A stretch of 64,000 nt of DNA from Candidatus Flexifilum affinis (GCA_016713325.1 JADJPJ010000023.1:1-64000); one strand, 5' to 3'; positions 34,280 through 45,807 are shown, numbered from the stretch's first letter. Notes: generated by a model from the letters alone, not told the origin. Numbers and translations are program-made.

Positions 34280-36730
34280 GTGGTCAGATCGATTCGCACC
34301 GCCGCGCCGCTATTCATGCTGCTCCTCCTCGTCTCAGTGACCCTGAGCGTCTCCCCGGCCTATGCCGTGACCATCACCGTCAACACCACGGTTGACGAAA
34401 ACAACACCAACGCCGGGGCCTGCTCTCTGCGCGAGGCGCTGATCGCCGCCGGCGGTGTGGTGCAGCTTGGCTGCGTTCTCGGCGTTCCTGGATTTGCCGA
34501 TACTCTCAACGTCACCATCGGCGGCACGCTGATTCTGACCGGCGGGCAGCTCACCTATACCGATAGCGGCGCGCTCACGGTCAACGGCGCCGGCCTGACC
34601 GTCAATGCCAACGATCTCAGCCGGGTGCTGCAGATCAACGCGGCGGGCAGCACCGTGACCCTGAACGGCATCAAGCTGACCAACGGCACGGTCGTCGGCG
34701 ACGGCGGCGGCATCCTGCTGACGGCGGGCCATCTCGTCCTGAACGGCGCGAGCGTCACAGACAATGTCGCCACGCTTGCCGGCGGCGGGATCTACACGTC
34801 GGGTGGGCAGATCACGGTCCAGGGCGGCTCGCAGATCACCGGCAATGATGCGCTGATTTACGGCAGCGGCATCTATCTCACCGGGGCGTCGGCGGCGCTG
34901 ACCGTGACCGGCGCGTCCACGGCCGTGTCGGACAATGCGCCGGCCTCCCTGGGCGGAGGAATTGCGGCACAGAACGGGGCAGATGTCACCATCACCGCCG
35001 GCGCGACGGTGTCGAACAACGATGGCAGCGCCGGCGGCGCCGGTGTGCATCTCACCGGCGCAGGCACAACTCTGCTCGTCTCCGACGGGGCGTCCATTTC
35101 GGACAACGACGCGGGCACCAGTGGCGGCGGCGTTGTCGCGCTCGGTGGGACGACTATCGACATAAACGGGGGAAGCCTGACCGGCAACACTGCGGGAAAC
35201 GGCGGCGGCGCGATCCACAGCAGCAGCGACTCCGTGATCATCCAGGGCGGTGCGCAGATCACCGGCAACAGCGCCGGCAGCGTCGGCAGCGGCATCTACG
35301 CGGGCGGATCGACCGCGCTGACGGTGACCGGCGCGGGCACGGCCATCTCCGGCAACAGCGGGTCGGCGGACGGGGGCGGCATTGCCGCGTTCGGCGGGAC
35401 CGACGTGCTGATCACGAGCGGCGCGGTGGTCTCCGACAATGACGGCAGCGACGGCGGTGCTGTGTATCTCACAGGGGCCGGCACCGATCTAACGCTCAGC
35501 GGCGGGGCGACGATCTCCGGCAATGACGCGAGCGGGAACGGAGGCGCAATAAGTGCGGACTTCGGCGCGATCATCGACGTGAATGGGGGGATTATGGCCG
35601 GCAACCGGGCGATGGGCGATGGCGGAGCGATCGCCATGGTCGGCGGAACGACCACGATCCTGAACAGCATCCTCTCTGGCAACAGCGCCGGCCGGGTTGG
35701 TGGGGCCATCGGCAACGATGGCGGCATCCTGCGCATCATCAATACGACCGTCTCCGGCAATGGGGTCAGCGCGACAGCAGCCGGCAGTGGCGGCGGCGCG
35801 CTCTCCAGCGTCTCGGCCGGCGCGGCCGTGCAGATCACCAACAGCACCCTCACTGACAACACGGCGGGCGTCGGCGCTCGCAGCGGGCTGTGGCTGCAAG
35901 GCGGGACGTTGACGGTCCAGAACAGCATCGTCGCCGGCAACAACGGCCTCAACAACTGTGCGCTGACGGGCGGCACCTTCACCGACAACGGCAGCAACCT
36001 GGAGAACGGCGCGAGCTGCGGCTTCAGCGGCACGCTCGGCCAGAACACCAACCCGCTGCTCGGCCCGCTGGCAGCCAACGGCGGTCCGACGCGCACGCAC
36101 GCCCTCCTGCCTGGCAGCCCGGCCATCAACACCGGCAGCAACATCAACGCCGTGGATCATACCGGCACGCCACTGACCAGCGATCAGCGCGGGACCGGGT
36201 TCCTGCGCATCGAGAACACCAACGTCGACATTGGCGCCTATGAAGGCGATCTGAGCACGATCCAGTTCAACTTCCCCATGCAGGGCCGCACCAATCCCGC
36301 GCCGCATCCCAGCTTCGTCGTCGAGATCGAGATGCGCATCTTCGTGCCGGGGCAGCCCACGCCGTTCTATACCACCACCTTCCTGACGGACTCCTTCGGC
36401 AGCTACACGCTGACCAACGTGCCGGAAGGCAGCTACTGGTTTTCGTTCAAGGGGGCGCACACGCTGGCGCGGCAGTACCCGATCGGGGTTGACGTCGAAA
36501 ACGTCGGTTATGAGACCCACCCGCTCCTGGAAGGTGACGCGACGGAGAACAACGTCGTCAACATCGGCGATTTCTCCCTGCTGGCAGCGGCCTTTGCCAC
36601 GTCGTCAGGCCAGCCCGCCTATAACCCGCAGGCCGACTTCAACCAGGACGGCGCGGTGACCATCGGCGACTTCTCGCTGCTGGCCGCCAACTTCGGGCAG
36701 ATCGGCGACGGCGGTGTGTACCCGCCTTAA
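34280..36730 (+). CDS. Secreted CSLREA-domain beta-helix protein with dockerin-like end (paralogue 1)
   Basis: I start at the GTG at 34280 because AGGAG lies eight bases before it and a clean signal follows (AAPLFMLLLLVSVTLSVSPAYA); this gives 816 residues. The CSLREA motif is at ~50 (GACSLREALIAAGG). Right-handed beta-helix rungs with repeated GGGI, VSNNDGS and TVTGAGTAVS run to ~580 and include about two large repeat blocks. A choice-of-anchor-like segment (LGPLAANGGPTRTHALLPGSPA) follows, then a beta domain (~665-745), and two EF-hand-like dockerin repeats (GDATENNVVNIGDFSLLAAAF and ADFNQDGAVTIGDFSLLAANF parts). It is an exported, probably surface-displayed protein. No cohesin or sortase motif is seen here. 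Confidence 0.88.
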   Translation: MVRSIRTAAPLFMLLLLVSVTLSVSPAYAVTITVNTTVDENNTNAGACSLREALIAAGGVVQLGCVLGVPGFADTLNVTIGGTLILTGGQLTYTDSGALTVNGAGLTVNANDLSRVLQINAAGSTVTLNGIKLTNGTVVGDGGGILLTAGHLVLNGASVTDNVATLAGGGIYTSGGQITVQGGSQITGNDALIYGSGIYLTGASAALTVTGASTAVSDNAPASLGGGIAAQNGADVTITAGATVSNNDGSAGGAGVHLTGAGTTLLVSDGASISDNDAGTSGGGVVALGGTTIDINGGSLTGNTAGNGGGAIHSSSDSVIIQGGAQITGNSAGSVGSGIYAGGSTALTVTGAGTAISGNSGSADGGGIAAFGGTDVLITSGAVVSDNDGSDGGAVYLTGAGTDLTLSGGATISGNDASGNGGAISADFGAIIDVNGGIMAGNRAMGDGGAIAMVGGTTTILNSILSGNSAGRVGGAIGNDGGILRIINTTVSGNGVSATAAGSGGGALSSVSAGAAVQITNSTLTDNTAGVGARSGLWLQGGTLTVQNSIVAGNNGLNNCALTGGTFTDNGSNLENGASCGFSGTLGQNTNPLLGPLAANGGPTRTHALLPGSPAINTGSNINAVDHTGTPLTSDQRGTGFLRIENTNVDIGAYEGDLSTIQFNFPMQGRTNPAPHPSFVVEIEMRIFVPGQPTPFYTTTFLTDSFGSYTLTNVPEGSYWFSFKGAHTLARQYPIGVDVENVGYETHPLLEGDATENNVVNIGDFSLLAAAFATSSGQPAYNPQADFNQDGAVTIGDFSLLAANFGQIGDGGVYPP

Positions 36731-36851
36731 AGGGTGAAGCCGACAAATTGCGCTATCGGTAGGGACGGCAATCGTGTTGACCGACGTTGGGTCTATGCGG
36801 GGACTCAACCTAAGGTCGTCAGCTATTCACCAAACCCTTCGTCGGGTGACA

Positions 36852-37112
36852 CGTTGAGCGTCCCATGTGCACCAAGATAAGGGTTGCGGGGGCCGCCGAG
36901 GGCTGTAGGGACGCGGTGCAAGCGGAGCTTGCCCGGCGCGTCCGCCGACAAGCCCACTGAAGGGGCTCACCCCAGAGCCTGCGTTTTTGGTCCCTTTAGT
37001 GGACCTGTCTTTTCGAGTAGCCGGGTGTTTTAACACCCGGCGGACGACGCGACGATTGCCATTCTGGTTGCGTCGATCAGTCGCTAACTGGGTGCACATG
37101 GGACGCCCAACG
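36852..37112. mobile_element. Hairpin-rich element with 22 bp inverted ends, copy A
   Basis: The ends CGTTGAGCGTCCCATGTGC (continuing to 36873) and their complement (37091-37112) match at 21 of 22 positions. Internal hairpins: GCAAGC-GGA-GCTTGC near 36918, AGCCC/GGGCT (36951-36967, loop ACTGAAG), GGTCC/GGACC (36989-37005, loop CTTTAGT) and a 10 bp stem at 37020-37041. A related copy in opposite orientation is at 63353-63571; one internal hairpin differs completely between the copies. No open frame. Confidence 0.75.
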
Positions 37113-37223
37113 GGGCGCGCCGACGACCTTGTTGGATGATTTGCGGGACGCACCCCTCCATAGGACAGCCGTGTTGGGGCGGCACGCGCGCCGCCCCATG
37201 CTCACGCTAATCGTATTTCCAGT

Positions 37224-37251
37224 TTGCACCGATCCGCTATTTACCTACAAT
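37224..37251 (+). promoter_or_regulatory. Promoter of beta-helix gene 2
   Basis: TTGCAC (37224-37229) and TACAAT (37246-37251), 16 bp apart, within a block conserved with 34197-34252. Confidence 0.75.
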
Positions 37252-37330
37252 CTGATTATCGTGAATCCAAGAGCCATTATTCCGCAGTCACAATGGTTCG
37301 AGGTCGTGGTTTTGCCCAGGAGGCATGCCC

Positions 37331-40300
37331 GTGGCCCCACCGTTACGCTCTAACGCGCCGCTACGCTCCATTGCGCCGCCACGTCCACCCGTACCGATCC
37401 TTGTCCTGTTCCTCCTGATGATCTCTGCACTGTCGATAGCCCCGGCCCAGGCCGCGACCCTCACCGTCAACACCATCGCCGACGAGAACAACACCAACGC
37501 TGCCGCCTGCTCCCTGCGCGAGGCGCTGATCGCCGCCGGTGGCGTGGCACAGGCCGGCTGCGTCACCGGCGCGGCGGGCGGAGCGGACACCATCGATGTC
37601 ACGGTCACCGGCTCGCTGTTTCTGGGGGCCGGGCAGCTCAGCTACACCGACAGCGGCGCGCTCACCGTCAACGGCAATACGCTGATCGTAAATGCCAACG
37701 CGCTGAGCCGGGTGCTGAATATCAACGCGCCGGGCAGCACCATTACGCTGACCAACCTCACGCTGATCAACGGGGCCGTCACCGGCAGCGGCGGGGGCAT
37801 CAACCTGCAAGCCGGGAATCTCGTCCTCGATGGCGCGACGGTCACCAAGAACGTGGCGCCGGGGAGCGGCGGCGGCATCGCCGGCACAGGGAGCGGGGGA
37901 GCGGTCACCGTTCAGGGCGGGGCGCAGGTCACCGACAATGACGCGGGGGCGACGTTTTTCGGCAGCGGCATATTCGTCAGCGGCGAGAACGCCGACCTGA
38001 CGGTGACCGGCGCCGGTACGGCCGTCTCCGCCAATCAGCCGGCCAGCCAGGGGGGCGGCATCGCCGCGATTGGCGGGGCAGACGTCACCATCACGGCCGG
38101 CGCGCTGGTGTCGGGCAACGACGGCAGCGGCAATGGCGGTGGGGTGTGGATCGACGGAGCCGCGGCGACCCTGCTCGTCAGCGGCGGCGCAACGATTTCC
38201 AGCAATGATGTCACCTCCACCGGCGGCGGGGTGTTCGCAACCAGCGGCGCCACGGTCGACGTGAACGGCGCGACCATCACCGGCAACACGGCGGCAGGGT
38301 CGGGCGGCGGCATCGCCGGAAACGGCTCGACGATCACCCTTCAGGGCGGCGCGACGGTGTCGGACAACGACGCGACCTCCGGCACTTCCAACGGTGGCGG
38401 GGTGTTCGCCACCAACGGCGCCACGGTCGACGTGAACGGGGCGTCCATCACTGGCAACACGGCGGCAGGGTCGGGCGGCGGCATCGCCAGTAACGGCTCG
38501 ACGGTCACGGTTCAGGGTGGCGCTCAGATCACCGGGAATGACGCCTCTTTCCGCGGCAGCGGGGTATTCGCCACGGGCGGGAATGCCGAACTGACGGTGA
38601 CCGGCGCCGGCACGGCCGTCTCTGACAATCTGGCTGTTGCGAATGGCGGCGGAATCGCCGCGCTTGATGGGGCGGATGTAGTGATCACGGCCGGCGCGAC
38701 GGTGTCGAACAACGACGGCGCTGGCTTTGGTGGCGGCGTTCATGTCGATGGTTCTGGAACGACGCTGACGGTCAGCAGCGGCGCGACTATCGCCAACAAC
38801 AGCGCGACTGTGAGCGGGGGCGGGGTACTCGCGGTCAGCAACGCCCATGTGGATGTGAATGGCGCCAGCATCACCGGCAATACGGGCATCGACGGCGGGG
38901 GCATCCACAGTCTCGACGCACGCGTCACCCTTCAGGGCGGCGCGACGGTGTCGGACAATGGCGCCACCGGCAGCGGCGGCGGGGTGTTTGCCCTCAACAG
39001 CGCCACCGTCGACGTGAATGGGGCGACCATCACCGGCAATACGGCTGGCAACGGCGGAGGGATCGCCGGTTTCAACACGCCAATCACCCTTCAGGGCGGC
39101 GCGCAGGTCACTGTCAACGATGCTTTCAGCAGCGGCAGCGGCATCTACGTCGCAGGCGGGAGCGTCACCCTGACCGGCGCCGGCACGGCCGTCTCCGACA
39201 ATCAGGGCGACAGCGGGATCACCGCGTTGGCCGGGGCGGATGTCGAGATCACCGCCGGCGCAACGGTGTCGAACAACGATGGTGCTTCCTTTGGCGGCGG
39301 GATATTCGCCGGCGCCGACACGACGGTGACCATCAGCGCCGGCGCGACGATTGCCAACAATGACGCTATAAACCGCGGGGGCGGCCTCCATGTCTCTCCT
39401 GCTGCTGCGCTCATCCTCAACGGCGCCCTGGTTACGGGCAACACCGCGCAAGATGGCGGCGGCGTTTCTACTGGCTGTCTCCAAGACGCAGCGAGCCACA
39501 TCATTGTCAACAGCACCTTCGCCGGCAATGCCGCCGGCGACGAGGGCGGCGGTCTTTACAACTTCTGCAGCGATGCTGGTTCAAGCGTCAGAGTGACCAA
39601 CAGCACCTTCAGCGGCAACAGCGCCGGCGTCCAGGGCGGCGGCATCGCCAACCAGGACGGACGCGTCACACTGAACAACAGCATTGTCGCCAACAGCCCC
39701 AGCGGCGGTGACTGCTTCCGCACTGCCGGAACCATCCACGCGCAGCACAGCCTGATCGAGAGCGGGCTGGGCTGCGTCAACGGCACGAATGTCAACAACC
39801 TGACCGGCGATCCGCTCCTCGGCCCGCTGGAGGACAACGGCGGTCTCAGCCTGACCTTCGAGCCGCTGCTCAGCAGCCCGGTCATCGACGCGGGGAGCAA
39901 CCTGCTCGCCGTCGATGAGAACAATGGAACGCTTTTTACCGATCAGCGAGGGCCGGGCTTCTTCCGCTTTGTCAATGCTCTGGTGGATATCGGCGCTGTG
40001 GAGGTCAAAACGTTTACGCAGGCGGTCACGGTGAGTTTGCAGGGGCGCACCAACCCGATCCCGCATCCTTCCTATCTCGTCGCCGTGGACGTGCAGATCA
40101 TGCCGGCGGCCGGCGGCGCCCCGCTCTTCACCGACACGTTCCAGACTAACCAGAGCGGCGTTTTTACCATACCGGAGGTTGCACCGGGGCTGTATTTGTT
40201 CTCCTTTAAGGCGGATCATACGCTGGCGCGCCACCAGTTGGTGGATGTGACCGAGGGCGTCGGCATTCAGACCGGCCTTCTGCTGGAAGGCGATGCCACG

Positions 40301-40483
40301 GGGAACAACGTCGTGAACATCAGCGACTTCTCGCTGCTGGCGGCGGCGTTTGGCACGACCATCGTGCAGGCCGGCTACAACCCGCAAGCCGACTTCAACC
40401 AGGACGGGGCGGTGACGATCAGCGACTTCTCGCTGCTGGCCGCCAACTTCCTACAAGTCGGCGACGGCGGGGTGTACCCGTAG
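37331..40483 (+). CDS. Secreted CSLREA-domain beta-helix protein with dockerin-like end (paralogue 2)
   Basis: The GTG at 37331 is preceded by AGGAGG at eight bases; the ATG at 37325 would be only two bases away. This gives 1050 residues. A Pro/Arg-rich leader precedes the hydrophobic signal segment (PILVLFLLMISALSIAPAQA). The CSLREA motif AACSLREALIAAGG follows, then beta-helix rungs with about three large blocks (TVTGAGTAVS near nt 38000 and 38590, a shorter TGAGTAVS near 39180). The end has LGPLEDNGGLSLTFEPLLSS, a beta domain with LQGRTNPIPHPSYLVAVDV and two dockerin-like repeats (NNVVNISDFSLLAAAF, DFNQDGAVTISDFSLLA). The layout equals paralogue 1 with a longer helix. Confidence 0.87.
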   Translation: MAPPLRSNAPLRSIAPPRPPVPILVLFLLMISALSIAPAQAATLTVNTIADENNTNAAACSLREALIAAGGVAQAGCVTGAAGGADTIDVTVTGSLFLGAGQLSYTDSGALTVNGNTLIVNANALSRVLNINAPGSTITLTNLTLINGAVTGSGGGINLQAGNLVLDGATVTKNVAPGSGGGIAGTGSGGAVTVQGGAQVTDNDAGATFFGSGIFVSGENADLTVTGAGTAVSANQPASQGGGIAAIGGADVTITAGALVSGNDGSGNGGGVWIDGAAATLLVSGGATISSNDVTSTGGGVFATSGATVDVNGATITGNTAAGSGGGIAGNGSTITLQGGATVSDNDATSGTSNGGGVFATNGATVDVNGASITGNTAAGSGGGIASNGSTVTVQGGAQITGNDASFRGSGVFATGGNAELTVTGAGTAVSDNLAVANGGGIAALDGADVVITAGATVSNNDGAGFGGGVHVDGSGTTLTVSSGATIANNSATVSGGGVLAVSNAHVDVNGASITGNTGIDGGGIHSLDARVTLQGGATVSDNGATGSGGGVFALNSATVDVNGATITGNTAGNGGGIAGFNTPITLQGGAQVTVNDAFSSGSGIYVAGGSVTLTGAGTAVSDNQGDSGITALAGADVEITAGATVSNNDGASFGGGIFAGADTTVTISAGATIANNDAINRGGGLHVSPAAALILNGALVTGNTAQDGGGVSTGCLQDAASHIIVNSTFAGNAAGDEGGGLYNFCSDAGSSVRVTNSTFSGNSAGVQGGGIANQDGRVTLNNSIVANSPSGGDCFRTAGTIHAQHSLIESGLGCVNGTNVNNLTGDPLLGPLEDNGGLSLTFEPLLSSPVIDAGSNLLAVDENNGTLFTDQRGPGFFRFVNALVDIGAVEVKTFTQAVTVSLQGRTNPIPHPSYLVAVDVQIMPAAGGAPLFTDTFQTNQSGVFTIPEVAPGLYLFSFKADHTLARHQLVDVTEGVGIQTGLLLEGDATGNNVVNISDFSLLAAAFGTTIVQAGYNPQADFNQDGAVTISDFSLLAANFLQVGDGGVYP

Positions 40484-40710
40484 GGGCGACGCGCGTCGCC
40501 CGGCTCACCCCCTCACGCACCCGCTCGCAGTGCAAAACGGCCGTTCCGCAGGGGACGGTCGTTTTGCTTCTCCTGGCCGATCCACCGGCCGCCGGGGTAA
40601 GTGCCCGACGGGACGATCGCGATTCTGTTTGTGCGACCCTTCACAAACTCACCGTATAATTGTCCATAATAGTTCTTATTGCCGGTGGGTCTTTCTCAAG
40701 GACGTGCATC
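40484..40710. promoter_or_regulatory. Terminator and promoter between beta-helix genes 2 and 3
   Basis: A palindrome GGGCGAC-GCGC-GTCGCCC lies at 40484-40501. A terminator-like hairpin (GCAAAACGGCCGTTCC with a complementary arm ending GTTTTGC) is at 40532-40567 and followed by TTCTCC. A TATAAT box at 40655-40660 probably drives gene 3; its -35 is weak. Confidence 0.6.
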
Positions 40711-43700
40711 GTGCCCACATCGCTGCGTTCTCTTTCACCGCTCATCATCGTTCTCCTCTTCGCTGCCATGCTGATGGTTCCCCCGGTCAGCGCCGCGACC
40801 ATTACCGTCAACACCACGGCCGACGAAAACAACAGCAACGCCGCCGCCTGCTCGCTGCGCGAAGCGCTGGCTGCTGCCGCCGGAACTGCTCAGGCCGGCT
40901 GCACCACCGGCACGTCTGGAGGCGTCGACACCATTACCATCACGGTCACCGGAACGCTGACCCTGACTGGCGGGCAGCTCAGCTACACCGACGTGGCCAA
41001 TCTGACCGTCAATGGCGGTGGTTTGATCGTCGACGCAAACGACGCCAGCCGGGTGCTGTTTATCGATGCGGCCGGTAGCACGGTGACGCTGAACAACATC
41101 ACACTGAGGAACGGCGCAGTGAGCGGCAGCGGTGGTGGAATCCGGCTCGCGGCGGGAAGCCTCGTCCTGAACGACTCCAGCGTCACGAGCAATGTGGCGA
41201 CGCTCAATGGCGGCGGAATCTATAACTTCAACGGCGGGACCATCACCATCCAGGGTGGTTCGAAGGTCAACGGCAACGACGCCGGCGACGATGAATCCGG
41301 CAGCGGCATCTACGTGAGCGGCGACTCGGCGGACCTGACGGTCACGGGTTCGGGTACCGGCATCACCGTCAACGGGGTGACCAACGAGGGCGGCGGCATC
41401 TACGCCGCTGACGGAGCCCATGTACTGATCACGGATGGCGCGGTGGTGTCGAACAATGACGGCAGTCAGGTCGGCGGCGGTGTCTATCTGGACGGTCCAG
41501 CCACCCGACTGACGATCAGGGGCGGGGCGAAGATCATCGACAACGATGTGACCGAAAGCGGCGGCGGCATCCGCAGCGACGGAGGGGTGGTCACGATTGA
41601 GGGCGGTGCGCAGGTCACGGGCAACATGTCGGCGATCGATGGCGGGGGCGTCCACATGTATGGTGTGGTGGCCGGCCTGACGGTCACGGGTCCGGGCACG
41701 GTCGTTTCGAACAACCAGGCGGCAAATATGGGCGGTGGCATCTATGCCTTGAACGGCGTGGAAATCATCGTCACCAACGGTGCCGCAGTGTCGAACAACG
41801 ACGGCAGCGTCAGCGGCGGCGGCGTGTACCTCTCCGGAAGCGGTACGACCCTGACGCTCAGCGGCGGGGCGACGATCTCGGAGCACGAGGTGACCGACAA
41901 CGGCGGCGGCATCTACGCCGGCAGCAGCGCAACGATCAGCCTCGATGGTGGCACCATCACCGGCAACACGGCTCAGTTTGGCGGCGGCATCTACAGTGGC
42001 GATGGCGGAGCGGTCACCGTCCTGGGCGGCGCACAGGTGACCTACAACCGTGCCCGATCGATCGGCAGCGGCATCTATGTCTCCGGCGAGGCAACCGACC
42101 TGACGGTGACCGGCGCAGGGACGGCGGTTTCCAACAATCTGTTTGCGCCAGCGGGCGGCGGCATCGCGGCATATGCCGGGGCAGATGTGGTCATCACAGC
42201 CGGCGCTGTGGTTTCGAACCACAGCGGCAGCGTTAACGGGGGCGGTGCATACCTCAGTGGCGCCGACACTACCCTGACTCTCAGCGATGGCGCGGCAATT
42301 TCGGGCAACTCTGTGGCCGGCAATGGCAGCGGCGTCCATGCCGTCAACAGTGCAACCATTGATGTGAACGGCGGCAGGATCACCGGGAACACGGCGGCTC
42401 AGAGGGGTGGCGGCATCTACAGCAGCGGCGGAGCGGTCACCGTTCAGGGCGGCGCACAGATCTCGGCCAACGACGCCGGGAACGCCAGCGGCAGTGCCGG
42501 CAGCGGCATCTTCGTCATCGGTGAATCGGCGGACGTGACCGTGAGCGATCCGGGCACGGACGTCTCGAACAACCTGGCGACACGCTACGGTGGCGGCATC
42601 GCGGCCTACGGCGGGGCCGATGTGACGCTCACCGGCGACGCGGAAGTGGCGGACAACGACGGCAGCGATTATGGCGGTGGGGTGCACCTCACTGGCGCAG
42701 GCACGACGCTGACGCTCAGCGGCGGGGCGACGATCTCGGAGAACGACGTGACCGACAGCGGCGGTGGCATTGCTGCCTACAACAGCGCGACGGTCGATGT
42801 GAACGGCGCCAGCCTTACCGCCAATACGGCGCTCGGCAGCGGCGGCGGCATCTACAGCATCGACGGGGCGGTCACGATTCGAGGCGGGGCGCAGGTCAGC
42901 GGCAACGACGCAGGGGATTTCGGCGCCGGCAGCGGCATCTGGGTCAGCGGCGGAGCGGCGGACTTGACGGTTACAGGTTTGGGCACGGCCGTCTCGGACA
43001 ATCTCGTGGCGCAGTGGGGCGGAGGTATCTATGCCAACTCCGGCGCGGACGTCACCATCACCAACAACGCTACCGTGTCGAACAATGACGGCAGCGCCAG
43101 CGGCGGCGGCGTGTATTTGTCAGATGCTGGCACGACGCTGACCGTCAGCGGCGGGGCGGCGATCTCGAACAATGAGGTGACCGGCAGCGGCGGCGGCGTC
43201 TTCAGTTGGTACGGGGCGGTCACAGTTCAAGGCGGGGCGCAGGTTACCCACAATAACGCAGGGGATCTCGGCGCCGGCGTACGCGTGTTCTCGGGGAGTC
43301 TGACGGTGACCGGCACAGACACAGCCATCTCCGATAACCTCGGGGCAAACCAGGGTGGCGGTATCTACGCCGACGGCGGCGCGAACGTGATAGTCACCAG
43401 CGGCGCAGCGGTGTCGAACAACGAGGGCAGCGCCAACGGCGGCGGCGTGTACCTCTACGGAGGCAGCACGACTCTGACTCTAAGCGCCGGGGCAAAGATT
43501 TCCAACAACGATTCAGCCGACGGCGGTGGCGTCTATGCCGACCACACCGCGACCGTTGACGTGAATGACGCGAGCATTACCGGCAATACGGCGCTGCGTG
43601 GCGGCGGCATCTGGAGCGACGGCGGGGCCGTCACGGTTCAGGGCGGGGCGCGAGTCACCGGCAACGACGCAGGCGATCTCGGCGCCGGCAGCGGAATCTA

Positions 43701-45731
43701 TATGAGCGGCGAGACAGCGGTCCTGACGGTCACAGGTTCGGGCACAGCCGTGTCTAATAACCTGGCTACAGGCGATGGCGGCGGCATCTACGCGGAGGCC
43801 GGGGCGGAGGTGACGGTCACCAGTGGCGCCGCAGTATCGAACAATGACGGCAGCACCAGCGGCGGCGGCGTGTACTTGTCAGATTCTGGCACGACGCTCA
43901 CCGTCAGCAGCGGCGCGACGATCTCGAAAAACGACGTGACGGTCAACGGCGGCGGCATCTGTGCCGCCAGCAGCGCGACCGTCTACGTCAACGGCGGGAA
44001 CATCACTGGCAACACGGCGGGGTTGAATGGCGGCGGCATCTACAGCAGCAGCGGAGTGGTCACAATTCAGGGCGGCGCGCAGGTGACCGGCAATGACGCA
44101 GGGGATACCGGTAACGGTAGCGGCATTTTCGTCACCGGCTGGTCACCCGAGACCGTGGACTTGACGGTTACGGATTCGGGCACGGCGGTCTCGGATAACC
44201 TGGCGACGCGCGCGGGAGGCGGCATCTACTCCACCGAATACGCCACCGTTATCGTGACCAGCGGCGCAGCGGTGTCGAACAATGATGGCAGTGCATTCGG
44301 CGGCGGTGTGTACCTGAATGGCTACGGCACGACGCTGACTGTCAGCGGCGGAGCGACGATTGCGAACAACGATGTGACGTCCAACGGCGGTGGTATTTGC
44401 AGCGACGATGGGCGCGTGACCATTGAGGGCGGCGCGCAGATCACGACCAATCATGCCGTGTTGGCTGGCAGCGGCATCCACATGAGCGGCGACTTGGCAA
44501 ACCTGACCGTGACCGGAACCGGCACGGCCGTCTCGGACAACCTGGCGGCCTACGCCGGCGGCGGCATCTTTGCGGGCGGTGGCGCAGGCGCCGCCGTCAC
44601 CAGCGGCGCCGCAGTATCGAACAACGATGGCTCCACCATCGGCGGCGGCGTGTACATCCTCGGGCCTGACGCTTACCTGAGGGTGAGTGAGGCAACGATT
44701 GCCAATAACGATGTGACATCCGATGCCGGTGGCGCCTATGTCTTTCTGGCCGAAGTGTCGATCATCAACAGTACGTTCAGTGACAACACCGCCGGCGGGA
44801 ACGGCGGCGGCCTCTACTATGCCAATTCAACGGGGACAATGACCAACAGCACGTTCAGCGGCAATTCGGCGACTGTCTCTGGAGGCGGTATTTATGTCAG
44901 TGGCAGCGCCACGCTTGCGCTGAATAACAACCTCATCGCCAACAGCCCCGGCGGCGGCGACTGCGTGCGCATCAACGGCACAGTCAACGCGCAGCACAGC
45001 CTGATTGAGAGCGGCCTGGGCTGCGTCAACGGGACGAACATCGCCAACCTGACCGGCGACCCGCTGCTCGGCCCGCTGGCCGACAACGGCGGCGCAACGC
45101 AGACCTTCGCGCTCCTGCCTGGCAGTCCGGCCATCAACGCCGGCAGCAATGCCCTGGCCGTCGATCTGTTGGGCATGCCACTCACCACTGACCAGCGCGG
45201 CGCCGGTTTCCCGCGTGTCGACGGTGCCGCGGTCGACATCGGGGCTTTCGAGGCCGATCTGGTCACCCTGACGGTCATGCTGAACTTGCAGGGCCGCACC
45301 ATGGCCGCGCCACACGCCGCCTATGTCATTTCCGTAGAAATGGAATTTCTGCAACCGGACGGCAGCGGCGATCTACACTGACACCTTCCAGTCCGACTCG
45401 TACGGCTTCATTTCTGTACCGAATATCCCGGCGGGCACGTATCTCTGCTCCATCAAGGGAACGCATACGCTGGCCACCCGCGCGCTGGTCGATTTCATCG
45501 AGGGTCTGGATTATGTGACCAATTTCCTCCTCGAAGGAGACGCCAACGACAACAACGTCGTCAACATCGGCGACTTCTCGCTGCTGGCGGCGGCGTTTGC
45601 CACGACCAGCGGCCAGCAGGCCTATAACCCGCAGGCCGACTTCCAACCAGGACGGCGCGGTCAATATCAGCGACTTCTCGCTGCTGGCCAGTAACTTCGG
45701 GCAGATTGGCGACGGCGGGGTGTACCCGTGA
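40711..45731 (+). pseudogene. Giant CSLREA-domain beta-helix protein with dockerin-like end (paralogue 3), two frameshifts
   Basis: AAGGA stands eight bases before the GTG at 40711, which is followed by the signal segment SPLIIVLLFAAMLMVPPVSA. CSLREA is at ~50. The beta-helix has about nine blocks of 340-440 bp, each starting with LTVTGxGTAVSxN. Translation breaks at ~45372 (stop at 45381), but shifting one base restores IYTDTFQSDSYGF, the beta domain and the first dockerin repeat (NNVVNIGDFSLLAAAF). A second one-base insertion in GACTTCCAACC near 45645 breaks the second repeat, which then continues as QDGAVNISDFSLL and ends at 45731. The two paralogues are intact at both places. The whole product would be ~1670 residues. 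Both breaks could be consensus errors. Confidence 0.82.
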
Positions 45732-45807
45732 ACGAGCAAGATCGACACCCGTAGACAGGACGCGATCCCGTGGTAAGGTGATACGACGAGTTCAGACAGG
45801 ATAGCAG

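Larger units (their letters stand above)
36731..37330. other. Intergenic region between beta-helix genes 1 and 2
   Basis: 600 bases without a gene. It contains the inverted-end hairpin element at 36852-37112, a hairpin GGGGCGGC/GCCGCCCC at 37176-37197 and the promoter of gene 2 at 37224-37251. Confidence 0.8.

Noticed and set aside
34334..36147. Long minus-strand open frames under the beta-helix genes
   Set aside because: They mirror the repetitive GGC/GCC codons of the real plus-strand genes and lack signal, domain or ribosome-site support.
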